DNA from: Streptantibioticus parmotrematis | GTDB lineage: Bacteria; Actinomycetota; Actinomycetes; Streptomycetales; Streptomycetaceae | DNA length: 64,000 nt | Reading direction: 5' to 3' | NCBI RefSeq assembly: GCF_019890615.1 | Contig: NZ_JAINVZ010000018.1 | Location: 62,001 to 126,000, forward strand | In this document: in pieces, positions 12,320 to 20,679 of the stretch | How the letters are laid out: every line of letters starts with the position of its first letter | How positions within the stretch are numbered: the first letter of the stretch is position 1 | The notes under the pieces: model-generated | Database searches by the model: none | What the model was told of the DNA's origin: nothing | Seen by the model: only the letters and a program-made list of their open reading frames with translations | Translations under genes and position numbers: made by a program

Positions 12320-13720
12320 ATGAGCACCACGGAGCGTCCACGGATCCTCGTAGTAGGCGGCGGTTACGTCGGCCTGTACGCGGCGCGCCGCATCCTGAAG
12401 AAGATGCGGTTCGGCGAGGCGACCGTCACGGTTGTCGACCCGCGCTCGTACATGACGTACCAGCCCTTCCTTCCCGAAGCTGCGGCCGGCAGCATCTCCC
12501 CGCGCCACGTCGTGGTCCCGCTGCGACGCGTGCTGCCCAAGGCGGAGGTCCTCACCGGCCGCGTCACCTCGGTCGACCAGGACCGCAAGGTGGCCGTGAT
12601 CGAGCCGATCGTCGGCGAGACGTACGAGCTGCCCTTCGACTACCTGGTCGTCGCCCTCGGCGCCGTCTCCCGCACCTTCCCGATCCCCGGCCTGGCCGAG
12701 AACGGCATCGGCATGAAGGGCGTCGAGGAGGCCGTCGACCTGCGCAACCACGTGCTGGAGCAGCTCGACCTGGCCGACTCCACGACCGATGAGGAGGTCC
12801 GCCGCAAGGCGCTGACCTTCGTCTTCGTCGGCGGCGGCTTCGCCGGCGCGGAGACCATCGGCGAGGTCGAGGACATGGCCCGCGACGCGTGCAAGTACTA
12901 CACGAACGTCAAGCGCGAGGACATGCGGTTCATCCTCGTCGAGGCCGCCAACCGCATCCTCCCCGAGGTCGGCCCGGAGCTCGGCAAGTGGGGCCTTGAG
13001 CACCTGCGCGAGCGCGGCATCGAGATCTACCTCGAGACCTCCATGACGTCGGCCGTCGACAAGCACGTGGTGCTCGCCAACGGACTTGAGGTCGACGCCT
13101 CCACCATCGTGTGGACCGCGGGCGTGAAGCCCAACCCGGCGCTGGGCAACTTCGGCCTGCCGCTCGGCCCGCGCGGTCACGTGGACACCGCGCCGACCCT
13201 CCAGGTCCAGGGCATGGACTACGTGTGGGCGGCCGGCGACAACGCCCAGGTGCCGGACCTGGCCTCCGGCGAGGGCGCCTGGTGCCCGCCGAACGCCCAG
13301 CACGCGCTGCGTCAGGCGAAGGTCCTCGGCGACAACGTGGTGTCCGGCATGCGCGGCTTCCCGCAGCACGAGTACCGCCACAAGAACATGGGCGCGGTCG
13401 CGGGCCTCGGCCTGCACAAGGGCGTCGCCCTGCTCTTCGGCAAGATCAAGCTGCGCGGCCGGCTGGCCTGGTACTGCCACCGTGGCTACCACGGCATGGC
13501 GGTGCCGACCTTCAACCGCAAGTTCCGGGTGCTCGCCGACTGGACGCTGGCGATGTTCCTCAAGCGCGACGTGGTCGCGCTGGGCGCGCTGGAGAACCCC
13601 CGCGAGGAGTTCTACGGTGCCGCCGCCCCGGTGACCGCCGCCGCGGCCGCCAAGTCCAAGGCGCTGGCCGAGCAGGCCGCCAAGGAGAAGTCCGGCGAGG
13701 CGGAGAAGGCCAAGGCCTGA
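12320..13720 (+). CDS. ndh: Type II NADH dehydrogenase (NDH-2)
   Basis: A 466-residue flavoprotein that passes electrons from NADH to menaquinone without pumping protons. The FAD-binding VVGGGYVGLYAAR is at the N-terminus, the NADH-binding FVFVGGGFAGAETIGE in the middle, then VWTAGVKPNP and VWAAGDNAQVPD; the C-terminal amphipathic region attaches to the membrane. The tail is Lys/Ala/Glu-rich. ATG 12320 fits homologues; the frame is open further upstream but that DNA holds the operators. Two Rex-like sites in the 436-nt upstream gap fit the known Rex control of ndh in S. coelicolor. Confidence 0.95.
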   Translation: MSTTERPRILVVGGGYVGLYAARRILKKMRFGEATVTVVDPRSYMTYQPFLPEAAAGSISPRHVVVPLRRVLPKAEVLTGRVTSVDQDRKVAVIEPIVGETYELPFDYLVVALGAVSRTFPIPGLAENGIGMKGVEEAVDLRNHVLEQLDLADSTTDEEVRRKALTFVFVGGGFAGAETIGEVEDMARDACKYYTNVKREDMRFILVEAANRILPEVGPELGKWGLEHLRERGIEIYLETSMTSAVDKHVVLANGLEVDASTIVWTAGVKPNPALGNFGLPLGPRGHVDTAPTLQVQGMDYVWAAGDNAQVPDLASGEGAWCPPNAQHALRQAKVLGDNVVSGMRGFPQHEYRHKNMGAVAGLGLHKGVALLFGKIKLRGRLAWYCHRGYHGMAVPTFNRKFRVLADWTLAMFLKRDVVALGALENPREEFYGAAAPVTAAAAAKSKALAEQAAKEKSGEAEKAKA

Positions 13721-13763
13721 CCGCAGCCGGGGTCCGCTGAACGCGGCGGGCCCGCAGTACCGA

Positions 13764-13808
13764 CGCCGAGGGCGTCCGCCATCCGTGGGGCGGGCGCCCT
13801 CGGCGTTT
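13764..13808 (+). terminator. Rho-independent terminator after ndh
   Basis: GCCGAGGGCG and CGCCCTCGGC form the stem, followed directly by GTTTTC; an unusually canonical T-tract for this genome. Confidence 0.85.
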
Positions 13809-13852
13809 TCGCGGTTCCGCCGTGGTGGTATGCGCTTGCCGGTCCGGGACTA

Positions 13853-13881
13853 TTGACACGCCCGAATCGGTTCACGATACA
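13853..13881 (+). promoter_or_regulatory. Consensus-like sigma-70 (HrdB type) promoter for the Cfa-type gene
   Basis: TTGACA at 13853-13858, a 17-bp spacer, then GATACA at 13876-13881. The predicted leader is about 70 nt and ends with the Shine-Dalgarno CAGGAGG before ATG 13959. Confidence 0.8.
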
Positions 13882-13958
13882 AGGAGTTGTTCCGCTTCAG
13901 GAGTCGCACAGGACCAGCCCATCCGCTCGGATGACGTGCCCCTCAGGAGGTTCGCACC

Positions 13959-15284
13959 ATGGCCGACACCGCCGGACGGCTTGCCGCCCTCGCCGAAGGA
14001 GCCCTGGGGGCTCCGCCGCCTGTCCGCATCCGGGCCTGGGACGGCAGCGAGGCGGGCCCGCCGGACGCCCCGGCCCTGGTGGTGCGCAACCGCCGCGCGC
14101 TGCGCCGAGTGCTGTGGAAGCCGGGCGAGTTGGGGATGGTGCGGGCCTGGGTCGCCGGCGACCTGGACGTCGAGGGTGACCTCTACGAGGTGCTGGCCCG
14201 GCTTGCGGGTCTGGTGTGGGAACGCGGCGAGGGCGCCGGGGAGGGCCGGGTCGCCGCCGCGCTGTCCGCCGTACGGGCGCTGCGCGAGCCGCAGGCCCGC
14301 GGACTCGCCCGCGAGGCGCTGACGCTCGCGGGACCCGGACTGCCACCCGCGCCACCGCCCGAGGAGGCCCCGCGCCGCACCGGTGTCCGGCACAGCCTCA
14401 GCCGTGACCGGGACGCGATCCACCACCACTACGACGTCGGCAACCCCTTCTACGAGCACGTGCTCGGGCCCTCGATGGTCTACTCGTGCGCGTACTGGAA
14501 CGCCTCGGCCGGGACGCTGGAGCAGGCGCAGGAAGCCAAACTCGACCTGGTCTGCCGCAAGTTGGCGCTCCGCGAAGGGCAGCGGCTGCTGGACGTCGGC
14601 TGCGGCTGGGGCTCGATGGTGCTGCACGCCGCGCGGCACTACGGGGTGCGGGCGGTCGGCATCACCCTGTCCGCCGAGCAGGCGGCGTACGCCCGCAAGC
14701 GGGTCGCGGAGGAAGGGCTGACGGACCGGATCGAGATCCGCGTCCAGGACTACCGCAGGGTCGCGGACGGCCCCTACGACGCGATCTCGTCCATCGGGAT
14801 GGCCGAACACGTCGGCTCCGCACGGTACTTGGAGTACGCGCGCACGCTGTACGGGCTGCTGCTGCCGGGCGGCAGGCTGCTCAACCACCAGATCGCGCGG
14901 CGGCCGCTGGCGCGCGAGGAGGCGTACCGCGTCGACGAGTTCATCGACCGCTACGTCTTCCCCGACGGGGAGCTGGCGCCGGTCGGCACGACGGTGTCGC
15001 TGTTGGAGGAGGCGGGGTTCGAGGTGCGCGACCTCGAATCGCTGCGGGAGCACTACGCGTTGACGCTGCGGCGGTGGGTGGCGAACCTGGAGGGCCACTG
15101 GGACGAGGCGGTCCGCCTCACGTCCCCCGGTCGCGCCCGCGTCTGGCGCCTGTACATGGCCGCGTCGGCCCTCGCCTTCGAACGCAACCGCATCGGAGTC
15201 AACCAACTCCTCGCCATCCGCCCGGGCCCCGAGGGGTCGTCGGGAATGGGCCGAACGCGGGGGGAGTGGACGGAGCGCGGCTGA
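13959..15284 (+). CDS. Cyclopropane-fatty-acyl-phospholipid synthase-type SAM methyltransferase
   Basis: A 441-residue protein with the CFA/mycolic-acid-synthase layout: N-terminal lipid-binding domain, then a Rossmann methyltransferase with SAM loop LLDVGCGWGSMVLHAA and the active-site region SIGMAEHVG, and a YVFPDGELAP segment. These enzymes methylenate double bonds of membrane phospholipid acyl chains using SAM. ATG 13959 follows CAGGAGG by 9 nt. It has its own strong promoter and is separated from ndh by a terminator. The exact reaction (cyclopropanation or simple methylation) is not certain. Confidence 0.88.
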   Translation: MADTAGRLAALAEGALGAPPPVRIRAWDGSEAGPPDAPALVVRNRRALRRVLWKPGELGMVRAWVAGDLDVEGDLYEVLARLAGLVWERGEGAGEGRVAAALSAVRALREPQARGLAREALTLAGPGLPPAPPPEEAPRRTGVRHSLSRDRDAIHHHYDVGNPFYEHVLGPSMVYSCAYWNASAGTLEQAQEAKLDLVCRKLALREGQRLLDVGCGWGSMVLHAARHYGVRAVGITLSAEQAAYARKRVAEEGLTDRIEIRVQDYRRVADGPYDAISSIGMAEHVGSARYLEYARTLYGLLLPGGRLLNHQIARRPLAREEAYRVDEFIDRYVFPDGELAPVGTTVSLLEEAGFEVRDLESLREHYALTLRRWVANLEGHWDEAVRLTSPGRARVWRLYMAASALAFERNRIGVNQLLAIRPGPEGSSGMGRTRGEWTERG

Positions 15285-15313
15285 CGGCGGGCGGGGCCCG
15301 CCGGTCCGGGGCC

Positions 15314-15458
15314 CGCTGGTTCGGGGTGCGGGGCTCGTTCGTCTGCGGACCGTTTTCCCACCCATCCGCCCATGGGGTGCGGGCGGGGGGCGGGTCCGCT
15401 GGTTCGGGGTGCGCGGCTCGTTCGTGTGCGGACCGCTTCCCCACCCACCCGCCCCTGG
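15314..15458. repeat. Imperfect direct repeat, about 62 bp, offset 83 bp
   Basis: Two copies (15314-15376 and 15397-15458) share CGCTGGTTCGGGGTGCG, GGCTCGTTCGT, TGCGGACCG and CCACCCA.CCGCCC blocks. A decayed third fragment follows near 15530. No ORF or transposase is associated; it looks like a local intergenic duplication. Confidence 0.7.
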
Positions 15459-15592
15459 GAAGGGCTGGGGTGGTCAGAGGGTGCGGGGGCGATCGAGGAG
15501 GGCTGAGGGGGAGCGGGTAAGCGGGCCGGGCCTGCCGGTTCGGGTGCGGGTGCTGACGTCGGGGGCTTGGGCCGTACCCCCACCGGCGGAAA

Positions 15593-15640
15593 GGGCGGGT
15601 GGGTGGGGAGAAACGAGCTCAGCCCCCACCCACCCCGCCC
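15593..15640. terminator. Bidirectional terminator between convergent genes
   Basis: GGGCGGGTGGGTGGGG pairs with CCCCACCCACCCCGCCC with a single bulged C. It ends 15 nt before the stop codon of the minus-strand permease gene. Confidence 0.75.
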
Positions 15641-15655
15641 CCAACCCCCGTCCCC

Positions 15656-18208
15656 CTACTCCGTCTTGATCGACTCCAGGATGTCCATCCGCCCCGCCCG
15701 CCGCGCGGGCCAGGCCGCCGCCAGGAGGCCTACCAGCGCGGCCAGGGCCAGGAAGACCGCGATGCGGGTCCAGGGGAGGACCATCGCGTAGCCGGGGAGG
15801 CTGCCCGAGATGGACTCGCCCGTCGCCCAGGCCACGAACAGACCCAGCACGATGCCCGTCGCCGCGCCGAACAGCGAGATCACGACCGCCTCCAGGCGGA
15901 TCATGCCCTTCACCTTGCGCCGGTCCAGGCCGACCGCCCGCAGCATGCCGATCTCCCGCCTGCGTTCGAAGACCGACATCGCGAGGGTGTTGACGACCCC
16001 GAGGACCGCGATGACCAGCGACATGCCCAGCAGCCCGTACAGGATCGAGAGCATGTCGTTGATCATGCCGCCGAACTTGTCGCGGATGCCCTGCTGGTCC
16101 ATGACGGAGATCGCCGGGTTGTCGCCGAGCGCGTCGGTGATGGCCTGGCTGGTCGCCGCGCTCGCGCCGTTCGCCGTCTTCACCAGGACGACCTGGATCT
16201 CCGGCTTCGTGACGTGCGGCGCGAGCATCGACTGCGGCATGACGACGTCGGACAGCGCGAGGTTGTCGCCGTACGTGCCGCCGACCGTGACCTCGGCGTG
16301 CGTGCCGTCCGGGTAGTCGGCCTGCACGGTGTCGCCGACCTTCCAGCCGTGCTCCTTGGCCACCTTGTCCGCGACCAGCACCTTCCCCTGGGACAGCGCC
16401 GAACGGGAGCCGGTCACCGTGTCGATCCGCACGGTGCGGGTCAGACCGGCCGGGTCGGCGGCCGTCACGGCGCTGTAGTGGCCGTCGAGCGTGAAGTCCG
16501 CGTGCTGCATGGCCGTCGCGTCGGTCACGCCGGGAACCTTGGCGATCTCCTTGGCCACCGAGCCGTCCAGCGGCATCCCGTTGGCCATCTGGACCATGTA
16601 GTCCGCGGAAACGTTGTCCACCGTGGTCTTGTCGATCGTGCGGCCGAGCGACAGCCCGAGCACCGTCATCCCGGTGACCAGGGACAGCCCGATGGCCAGG
16701 GCGGACGCGGTGGCCGCGGTGCGGCGCGGGTTGCGGCGGGCGTTGCGGGCGGCGAGGTTGCCGGAGACCCCGAACACCCGCGCCAGCAGCGGCCGTACGC
16801 CCGCGATCACCGGCTGCGACAGCAGCGGCGTCAGCACGATCACGCCGGTCAGCAGCACGGCCGCGCCGCCGCCGACCGTCCAGCGGCCGTTGGTGCCGCC
16901 CTTGGCGCCGCCGATCAGGACCAGCGCGACACCGACGGCGGTCAGCAGGCCGCCGAAGCTGTTGCGCAGCACCAGGGACTTGGTGGGCGCGGGCAGGTCC
17001 GCGCTGCTCATCGCGGCGACCGGCGGGATCTTCGCGGCCCGGCGGGCGGGCAGCCACGCGGCGAGGACGGTGATCAGCACGCCCACCGCGAACGCCACGA
17101 CCACCGTGGACGGCGCGACGACCAGCGGTCCGCCCGGCACCTTGGCGCCGAACGAGGTCATCGCCGAGCGCAGCGCCACCGCGATGCCGACGCCGGCCAC
17201 GAAGCCGCCCGCCGACGCGGCGACGCCGACGACCAGCGCCTCGGTCAGCACCGAGCGGGTGATCTGGCGGCGGCTGGCGCCGAGCGCCCGCATCAGGGCG
17301 AGTTCCCGGCTGCGCTGGGCGACCAGCATGGTGAAGGTGTTGGCGATCAGGAAGACGCCGACGAACAGCGCGATGCCGGCGAACGCGAGCAGCATGGTGC
17401 TCAGCGAGCTGAACTGCTGCTCGATGTCGCGCGACTGCTGGTCGGCGAGCTGCTGACCGGTCTGGGCGACGGCGCTGGAGTTCTTGGGCAGCAGCGGCGC
17501 GATCTCGTTCAGCAACGTGGTCTGGGAGGCGCCCGGCTTCGCGGTGACGGTGACGTCCTTGAAGTGGCCGGGTGCCAGGTAGAGGGACTGCGCGCTCGCG
17601 GTGTCGAAGAGCACCAGCGAGCCGCCCGCGCTCACCGAGCCGTCGTCGGTGGTGAACACGCCGGTGACGGTGTAGGTGCGCACGGGGCCGTTGGTGGCGA
17701 CGCGGGCCGTGCCGCCGACGTGGAAGCCGCCCTTGCGCGCGGTGTCCTGGTCGACCGCGATCTGCCCGGCGCGGGTCGGCCCGGTGCCGGAGACGAAGGC
17801 GTAGCGCGGGTCCTTGCCGTCCTTGCCGGGGGCGAAGTTGGCGCCCTCGTTGGACCAGCCGTTGCCGATCAGCTTGCCCTTGGCGTCGGCGACGCCCGCG
17901 AAGCCGTCCACCCGTCCGGTGGCCGTCGCGACGCCGGGCAGCGCGGCGATGTGCTGGACGGTGGCCGCGCTGACGCCCAGGTCGCGCTGGTTGCCGTCGC
18001 TGCGGCTGCCGTCCGGGTCGGGGTAGCTGGTGATGCCGACGGCCGTGCCGGCGTAGCTGGTGGTGGCCTGGTTCTTGTAGGCGGTGCCGATGGTGTCGGT
18101 GAAGACCAGGGTGCCGGAGACGAAGGCCACGCCGAGCAGTACGGCGAGCAGGGTCATCAGCAGCCTGGCCTTGTGCGCGAAGACGTTGCGCACGGCGGTA
18201 CGGAACAT
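15656..18208 (-). CDS. ABC transporter permease, FtsX/MacB type (two FtsX domains)
   Basis: An 850-residue membrane protein: N-terminal helix followed by a large extracellular MacB-like domain (about 50-250), three helices of a first FtsX domain (about 260-400), two further helices, a second extracellular domain (about 500-690) and a second FtsX domain near the C-terminus. The start FRTAVRNVFAHKARLLMTLLAVLLGVAF is typical. ATG 18208 has AGGA upstream. It pairs with the ATPase encoded 83 nt upstream; together they form a MacB-like exporter or mechanotransmission system. Substrate unknown. Confidence 0.92.
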   Translation of the reverse strand: MFRTAVRNVFAHKARLLMTLLAVLLGVAFVSGTLVFTDTIGTAYKNQATTSYAGTAVGITSYPDPDGSRSDGNQRDLGVSAATVQHIAALPGVATATGRVDGFAGVADAKGKLIGNGWSNEGANFAPGKDGKDPRYAFVSGTGPTRAGQIAVDQDTARKGGFHVGGTARVATNGPVRTYTVTGVFTTDDGSVSAGGSLVLFDTASAQSLYLAPGHFKDVTVTAKPGASQTTLLNEIAPLLPKNSSAVAQTGQQLADQQSRDIEQQFSSLSTMLLAFAGIALFVGVFLIANTFTMLVAQRSRELALMRALGASRRQITRSVLTEALVVGVAASAGGFVAGVGIAVALRSAMTSFGAKVPGGPLVVAPSTVVVAFAVGVLITVLAAWLPARRAAKIPPVAAMSSADLPAPTKSLVLRNSFGGLLTAVGVALVLIGGAKGGTNGRWTVGGGAAVLLTGVIVLTPLLSQPVIAGVRPLLARVFGVSGNLAARNARRNPRRTAATASALAIGLSLVTGMTVLGLSLGRTIDKTTVDNVSADYMVQMANGMPLDGSVAKEIAKVPGVTDATAMQHADFTLDGHYSAVTAADPAGLTRTVRIDTVTGSRSALSQGKVLVADKVAKEHGWKVGDTVQADYPDGTHAEVTVGGTYGDNLALSDVVMPQSMLAPHVTKPEIQVVLVKTANGASAATSQAITDALGDNPAISVMDQQGIRDKFGGMINDMLSILYGLLGMSLVIAVLGVVNTLAMSVFERRREIGMLRAVGLDRRKVKGMIRLEAVVISLFGAATGIVLGLFVAWATGESISGSLPGYAMVLPWTRIAVFLALAALVGLLAAAWPARRAGRMDILESIKTE

Positions 18209-18291
18209 GTGGCGGGTCCTGGGGGCTGGAAGCGGGACGGTTCGGCGTGGAGCCGGTGGGGGCGGGCGGCGCGCGGGGTGCGCGCCGGGCG

Positions 18292-19077
18292 TCAGCTGGT
18301 GCGCCCCTTGGCGTCGAAGCGCTTCATCAGGTCCAGGACGGCGTCCGCGGTGGGGGAGCGCAGCTCGTCGACGATGCGTCCGTCGGCGAGGAAGACGACG
18401 CGGTCGGCGTACGAGGCGGCCACCGCGTCGTGGGTGACCATCACGACGGTCTGGCCCAGCTCGCGTACCGAGTTGCGCAGGAAGCCCAGCACCTCGGCGC
18501 CGGAACGGGAGTCGAGGTTGCCGGTCGGTTCGTCGGCGAAGATGATCTCCGGCTGGGCGGCGAGCGCGCGGGCGACCGCGACGCGCTGCTGCTGGCCGCC
18601 GGACAGCTGGGCCGGGCGGTGCTTGAGACGGCCGGACAGCCCGACCGTCTCGATGACGTTGTCCAGCCAGGCCTTGTCCGGCTTGCGGCCCGCGATGTCC
18701 ATCGGGAGGGTGATGTTCTCCAGGGCGGTCAGCGTCGGCAGCAGGTTGAACGCCTGGAAGACGAAGCCGACCTTGTCCCTGCGCAGCCGGGTGAGCTGCT
18801 TGTCCTTGAGCGACGACAGCTCGGTGTCGCCTATCCGGGCCGAGCCGGAGGAGACCGAGTCCAGACCGGCCATGCAGTGCATCAGCGTGGACTTGCCGGA
18901 GCCGGACGGGCCCATGATCGCGGTGAACTCGCCCCGGTGGAACTGGGTGGATACCTGGTCCAGGGCGACCACGCGGGTCTCGCCCTGCCCGTAGACCTTG
19001 CTCAGGTCCGTCGCGCTCGCCGCCACCGCGGCGGCACGCTGGCCGGTACGGGTGCCGGAGGGGGTGGAGGTGGTCAC
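18292..19077 (-). CDS. ABC transporter ATP-binding protein (LolD/MacB type)
   Basis: A 261-residue ATPase with Walker A GPSGSGKST, signature LSGGQQQRVAVARAL, Walker B IIFADEPTGNLDSRSG and the H-loop VMVTHD. GTG 19077 was chosen because AGGAG lies 8 nt upstream and the preceding in-frame sequence looks non-coding. It is the first gene of the operon with the FtsX-type permease. An 18-bp palindrome about 130 nt upstream may be its operator. Confidence 0.94.
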   Translation of the reverse strand: MTTSTPSGTRTGQRAAAVAASATDLSKVYGQGETRVVALDQVSTQFHRGEFTAIMGPSGSGKSTLMHCMAGLDSVSSGSARIGDTELSSLKDKQLTRLRRDKVGFVFQAFNLLPTLTALENITLPMDIAGRKPDKAWLDNVIETVGLSGRLKHRPAQLSGGQQQRVAVARALAAQPEIIFADEPTGNLDSRSGAEVLGFLRNSVRELGQTVVMVTHDAVAASYADRVVFLADGRIVDELRSPTADAVLDLMKRFDAKGRTS

Positions 19078-19201
19078 GGGAGGCTCTCCTGCCTGTCGGG
19101 CCGGTGGACGGTGGGATCCATCCTCCCGGCCGGACGGGGCCGCCGGATCAGCCCGTGTCCTGGTTCCGGCGACAGTCTTCGGAGGTACGCGTTCGCGTCG
19201 G

Positions 19202-19219
19202 GTCATCCTCAGGTATGAC
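19202..19219. promoter_or_regulatory. Imperfect palindrome upstream of the ABC operon
   Basis: GTCATCCTCAGGTATGAC has perfect GTCAT/ATGAC outer arms. Sites with such TCAT...ATGA arms are typical of NarL-type response regulators controlling membrane-stress ABC exporters; no such regulator is in this window, so this is a candidate only. Confidence 0.4.
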
Positions 19220-19562
19220 GCGGGTGCGGAGGCGTAGGAAGGTGTGCGGGGGCGCGGGCGAACGTGGTGTTTCCCGCGCGTTCTCGCGGTGTACGCGGTC
19301 GGGCCGGCGGGGCCGGCCGGGGTGGTCGGCGAATTCTCGTCATTCGCCCCGGGCATGACCCCCGGCGCCGATGGCGCGCGAAACGGGAATGCGCGCCGGT
19401 CCGGATAAGTACCAGGGCAATCGCCCGGTTCTGACGGTGTGTCAGCTGACCCTAAAATCAGACAACATGGGGTCGACTTTCACCTGTTCGGAGGCTGAAT
19501 CCGGGCTAGGATTCCGCTGCCCCCTGTGGCCTCCCGCTGCTTTCCTGCGGGTCGCGTGGTCT

Positions 19563-19644
19563 GCCCGGATGGTGGAATGCAGACACGGTGAGCTTAAACC
19601 TCACTGGCCTTCGGGTCGTGCCGGTTCAAGTCCGGCTCCGGGCA
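19563..19644 (+). tRNA. bldA: tRNA-Leu(UAA), bldA
   Basis: The 82-nt sequence folds as a class II tRNA: acceptor GCCCGGA pairs with TCCGGGC (19637-19643), discriminator A19644, anticodon stem GTGAG/CTCAC with loop CTTAAAC giving anticodon UAA, a variable arm and the T-loop GGTTCAAGTCC. CCA is not encoded. This is the only tRNA that reads UUA in Streptomyces, and bldA controls antibiotic production and aerial growth through rare UUA codons. By eye I found no in-frame TTA in the genes called here. Confidence 0.97.
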
Positions 19645-19649
19645 CTTCC

Positions 19650-19679
19650 CCTTCGACTGCGGATGACCGCAGGAGAAGG
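19650..19679 (+). terminator. Hairpin immediately after bldA
   Basis: CTGCGG/CCGCAG closed by a GATGA-type loop, then a GA/GA internal loop, then CCTTC/GAAGG. It begins 6 nt after the tRNA and probably ends or trims the precursor. Confidence 0.6.
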
Positions 19680-19864
19680 CCGGCCGGTTTCTTGTCCATT
19701 ATTCAATTAGCGGCCGCAGCGCTTTTACGCGTTCCTTGCGATCGCCCCGCGGGCCACCTTCGTCCTCCTTCTCCGCCGGCCGCCCGCGAAACGGCGACGG
19801 GCCCCCGGGGCGGCGGCGGTGTGCCGCTCCCGGGGGCCCGTCGATGCGGCCCAGGAGGTCGGGG

Positions 19865-20101
19865 TCACAGCAGTTTGCGGGCGGCTCGGCGCAGGTCGTA
19901 CTCGTGGACGATCGCCTTGGCGTGACCGTAGGAGAGCCCTTCGTGCTCCCTGCGGAGCCAGTTCACCTTCTCGTCGAAGCGGAGGAGTGCGGGGCCCTCG
20001 TCGAGGGCGTGGAGCCAGTCGCCCACCTCGCGGCCGGTGCACTGGGGGATTCGGGAGAGCAGGTTCCGGTGGGTTTCCTCGGAGAAGGTCATTTGGGACA
20101 T
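19865..20101 (-). CDS. Small DUF4287-like protein
   Basis: A 78-residue cytoplasmic protein, MSQMTFSEETHRNLL then helical, ending HAKAIVHEYDLRRAARKLL. This pattern (TGKSxxEW-like N-part replaced here by TGREVGDWL, and GLSYGHAKAIVHEY) resembles DUF4287. I chose ATG 20101 because GGAGG lies 5-6 nt upstream; an in-frame GTG at 20128 lacks this. Function unknown. It faces the bldA hairpin region on the other strand. Confidence 0.65.
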   Translation of the reverse strand: MSQMTFSEETHRNLLSRIPQCTGREVGDWLHALDEGPALLRFDEKVNWLRREHEGLSYGHAKAIVHEYDLRRAARKLL

Positions 20102-20196
20102 CGGCGCCTCCGGTGTGCGTTCCGTCACCCCACCGTGCCCTAGTGGTTGGGCGTTGGCAACCGTCCCAGGCGCGCGGCGGCCACCACGCGCCCGTA

Positions 20197-20202
20197 TAGG
20201 GT
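20197..20202 (+). promoter_or_regulatory. -10 hexamer 6 nt before start of the 105-aa gene (leaderless candidate)
   Basis: TAGGGT (within TATAGGGT) ends 6 nt before ATG 20209 with no Shine-Dalgarno between. Confidence 0.5.
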
Positions 20203-20208
20203 CGCCCC

Positions 20209-20526
20209 ATGTCCGACCGCACGCCCCTGGACGCCGCCGTGGAGCGGCTGGCCGACCGCTTCCGCGCCCTGCCGGGCAGCCGCCTGACCCGGGTCGCGGC
20301 CGACGGCCTCGGGCTGGCCCGGGAGCTGTCGAGTGCCGCGCAACGGCTCGAACGGCCCGGCGTGCGACCGCTGTTGCCGCCGGACGACGGGATGTACGTG
20401 ATCGGCGACCAGCTCGCGGTCGCGGGCCACGACCTGGCCGAAGCGCTGGCCGGGGCGGGCGGCGAGGGCGACGAGGTGCTCGACTGGGCGCTGCGGAAGG
20501 TGGCCGAGCTCGACCGCCGGTTGTGA
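20209..20526 (+). CDS. Conserved hypothetical protein, 105 aa
   Basis: A 105-residue acidic, fully helical cytoplasmic protein without membrane segment or recognised motif. Codon usage is normal for the window (third-position GC). ATG 20209 fits a leaderless promoter. It stands alone between a DUF4287-like gene on the other strand and a 25-bp tandem repeat. I do not recognise the family. Confidence 0.7.
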   Translation: MSDRTPLDAAVERLADRFRALPGSRLTRVAADGLGLARELSSAAQRLERPGVRPLLPPDDGMYVIGDQLAVAGHDLAEALAGAGGEGDEVLDWALRKVAELDRRL

Positions 20527-20555
20527 GCCGGAGCGCGCGCGGGCGCGGCGCGCGC

Positions 20556-20679
20556 CGCTGTCGGATCAGGGCAAGGCGACCGCTGTCGGATCAGAGCGAG
20601 GCGACGGCTACTGCCTCAGAGCGAGATGACCGCTACTGCCTCAGAGCGAGACGACCCCGCTGGATCAGAGCGAGGCGAC
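20556..20679. repeat. Five 25-bp tandem units derived from the 3' end of the minus-strand gene
   Basis: Units at 20556, 20581, 20606, 20631 and 20656 (last one 24 bp) share TCAGAGCGAGGCGAC with few changes. The last unit contains the TCA (minus-strand TGA) stop and final codons VASL of the gene ending at 20665, so the array is a repeated copy of that gene's end, stop codon included. Confidence 0.9.

Noticed and set aside
15599-18994. 1,131-codon plus-strand frame opposite the ABC transporter
   Set aside because: Antisense shadow of the FtsX-type permease and ATPase genes; sequence is low-complexity and has no ribosome-binding site or family.
20556-20679. Possible CRISPR array
   Set aside because: Units are directly adjacent 25-bp copies without spacers and no cas genes are present; they derive from the neighbouring gene's end.
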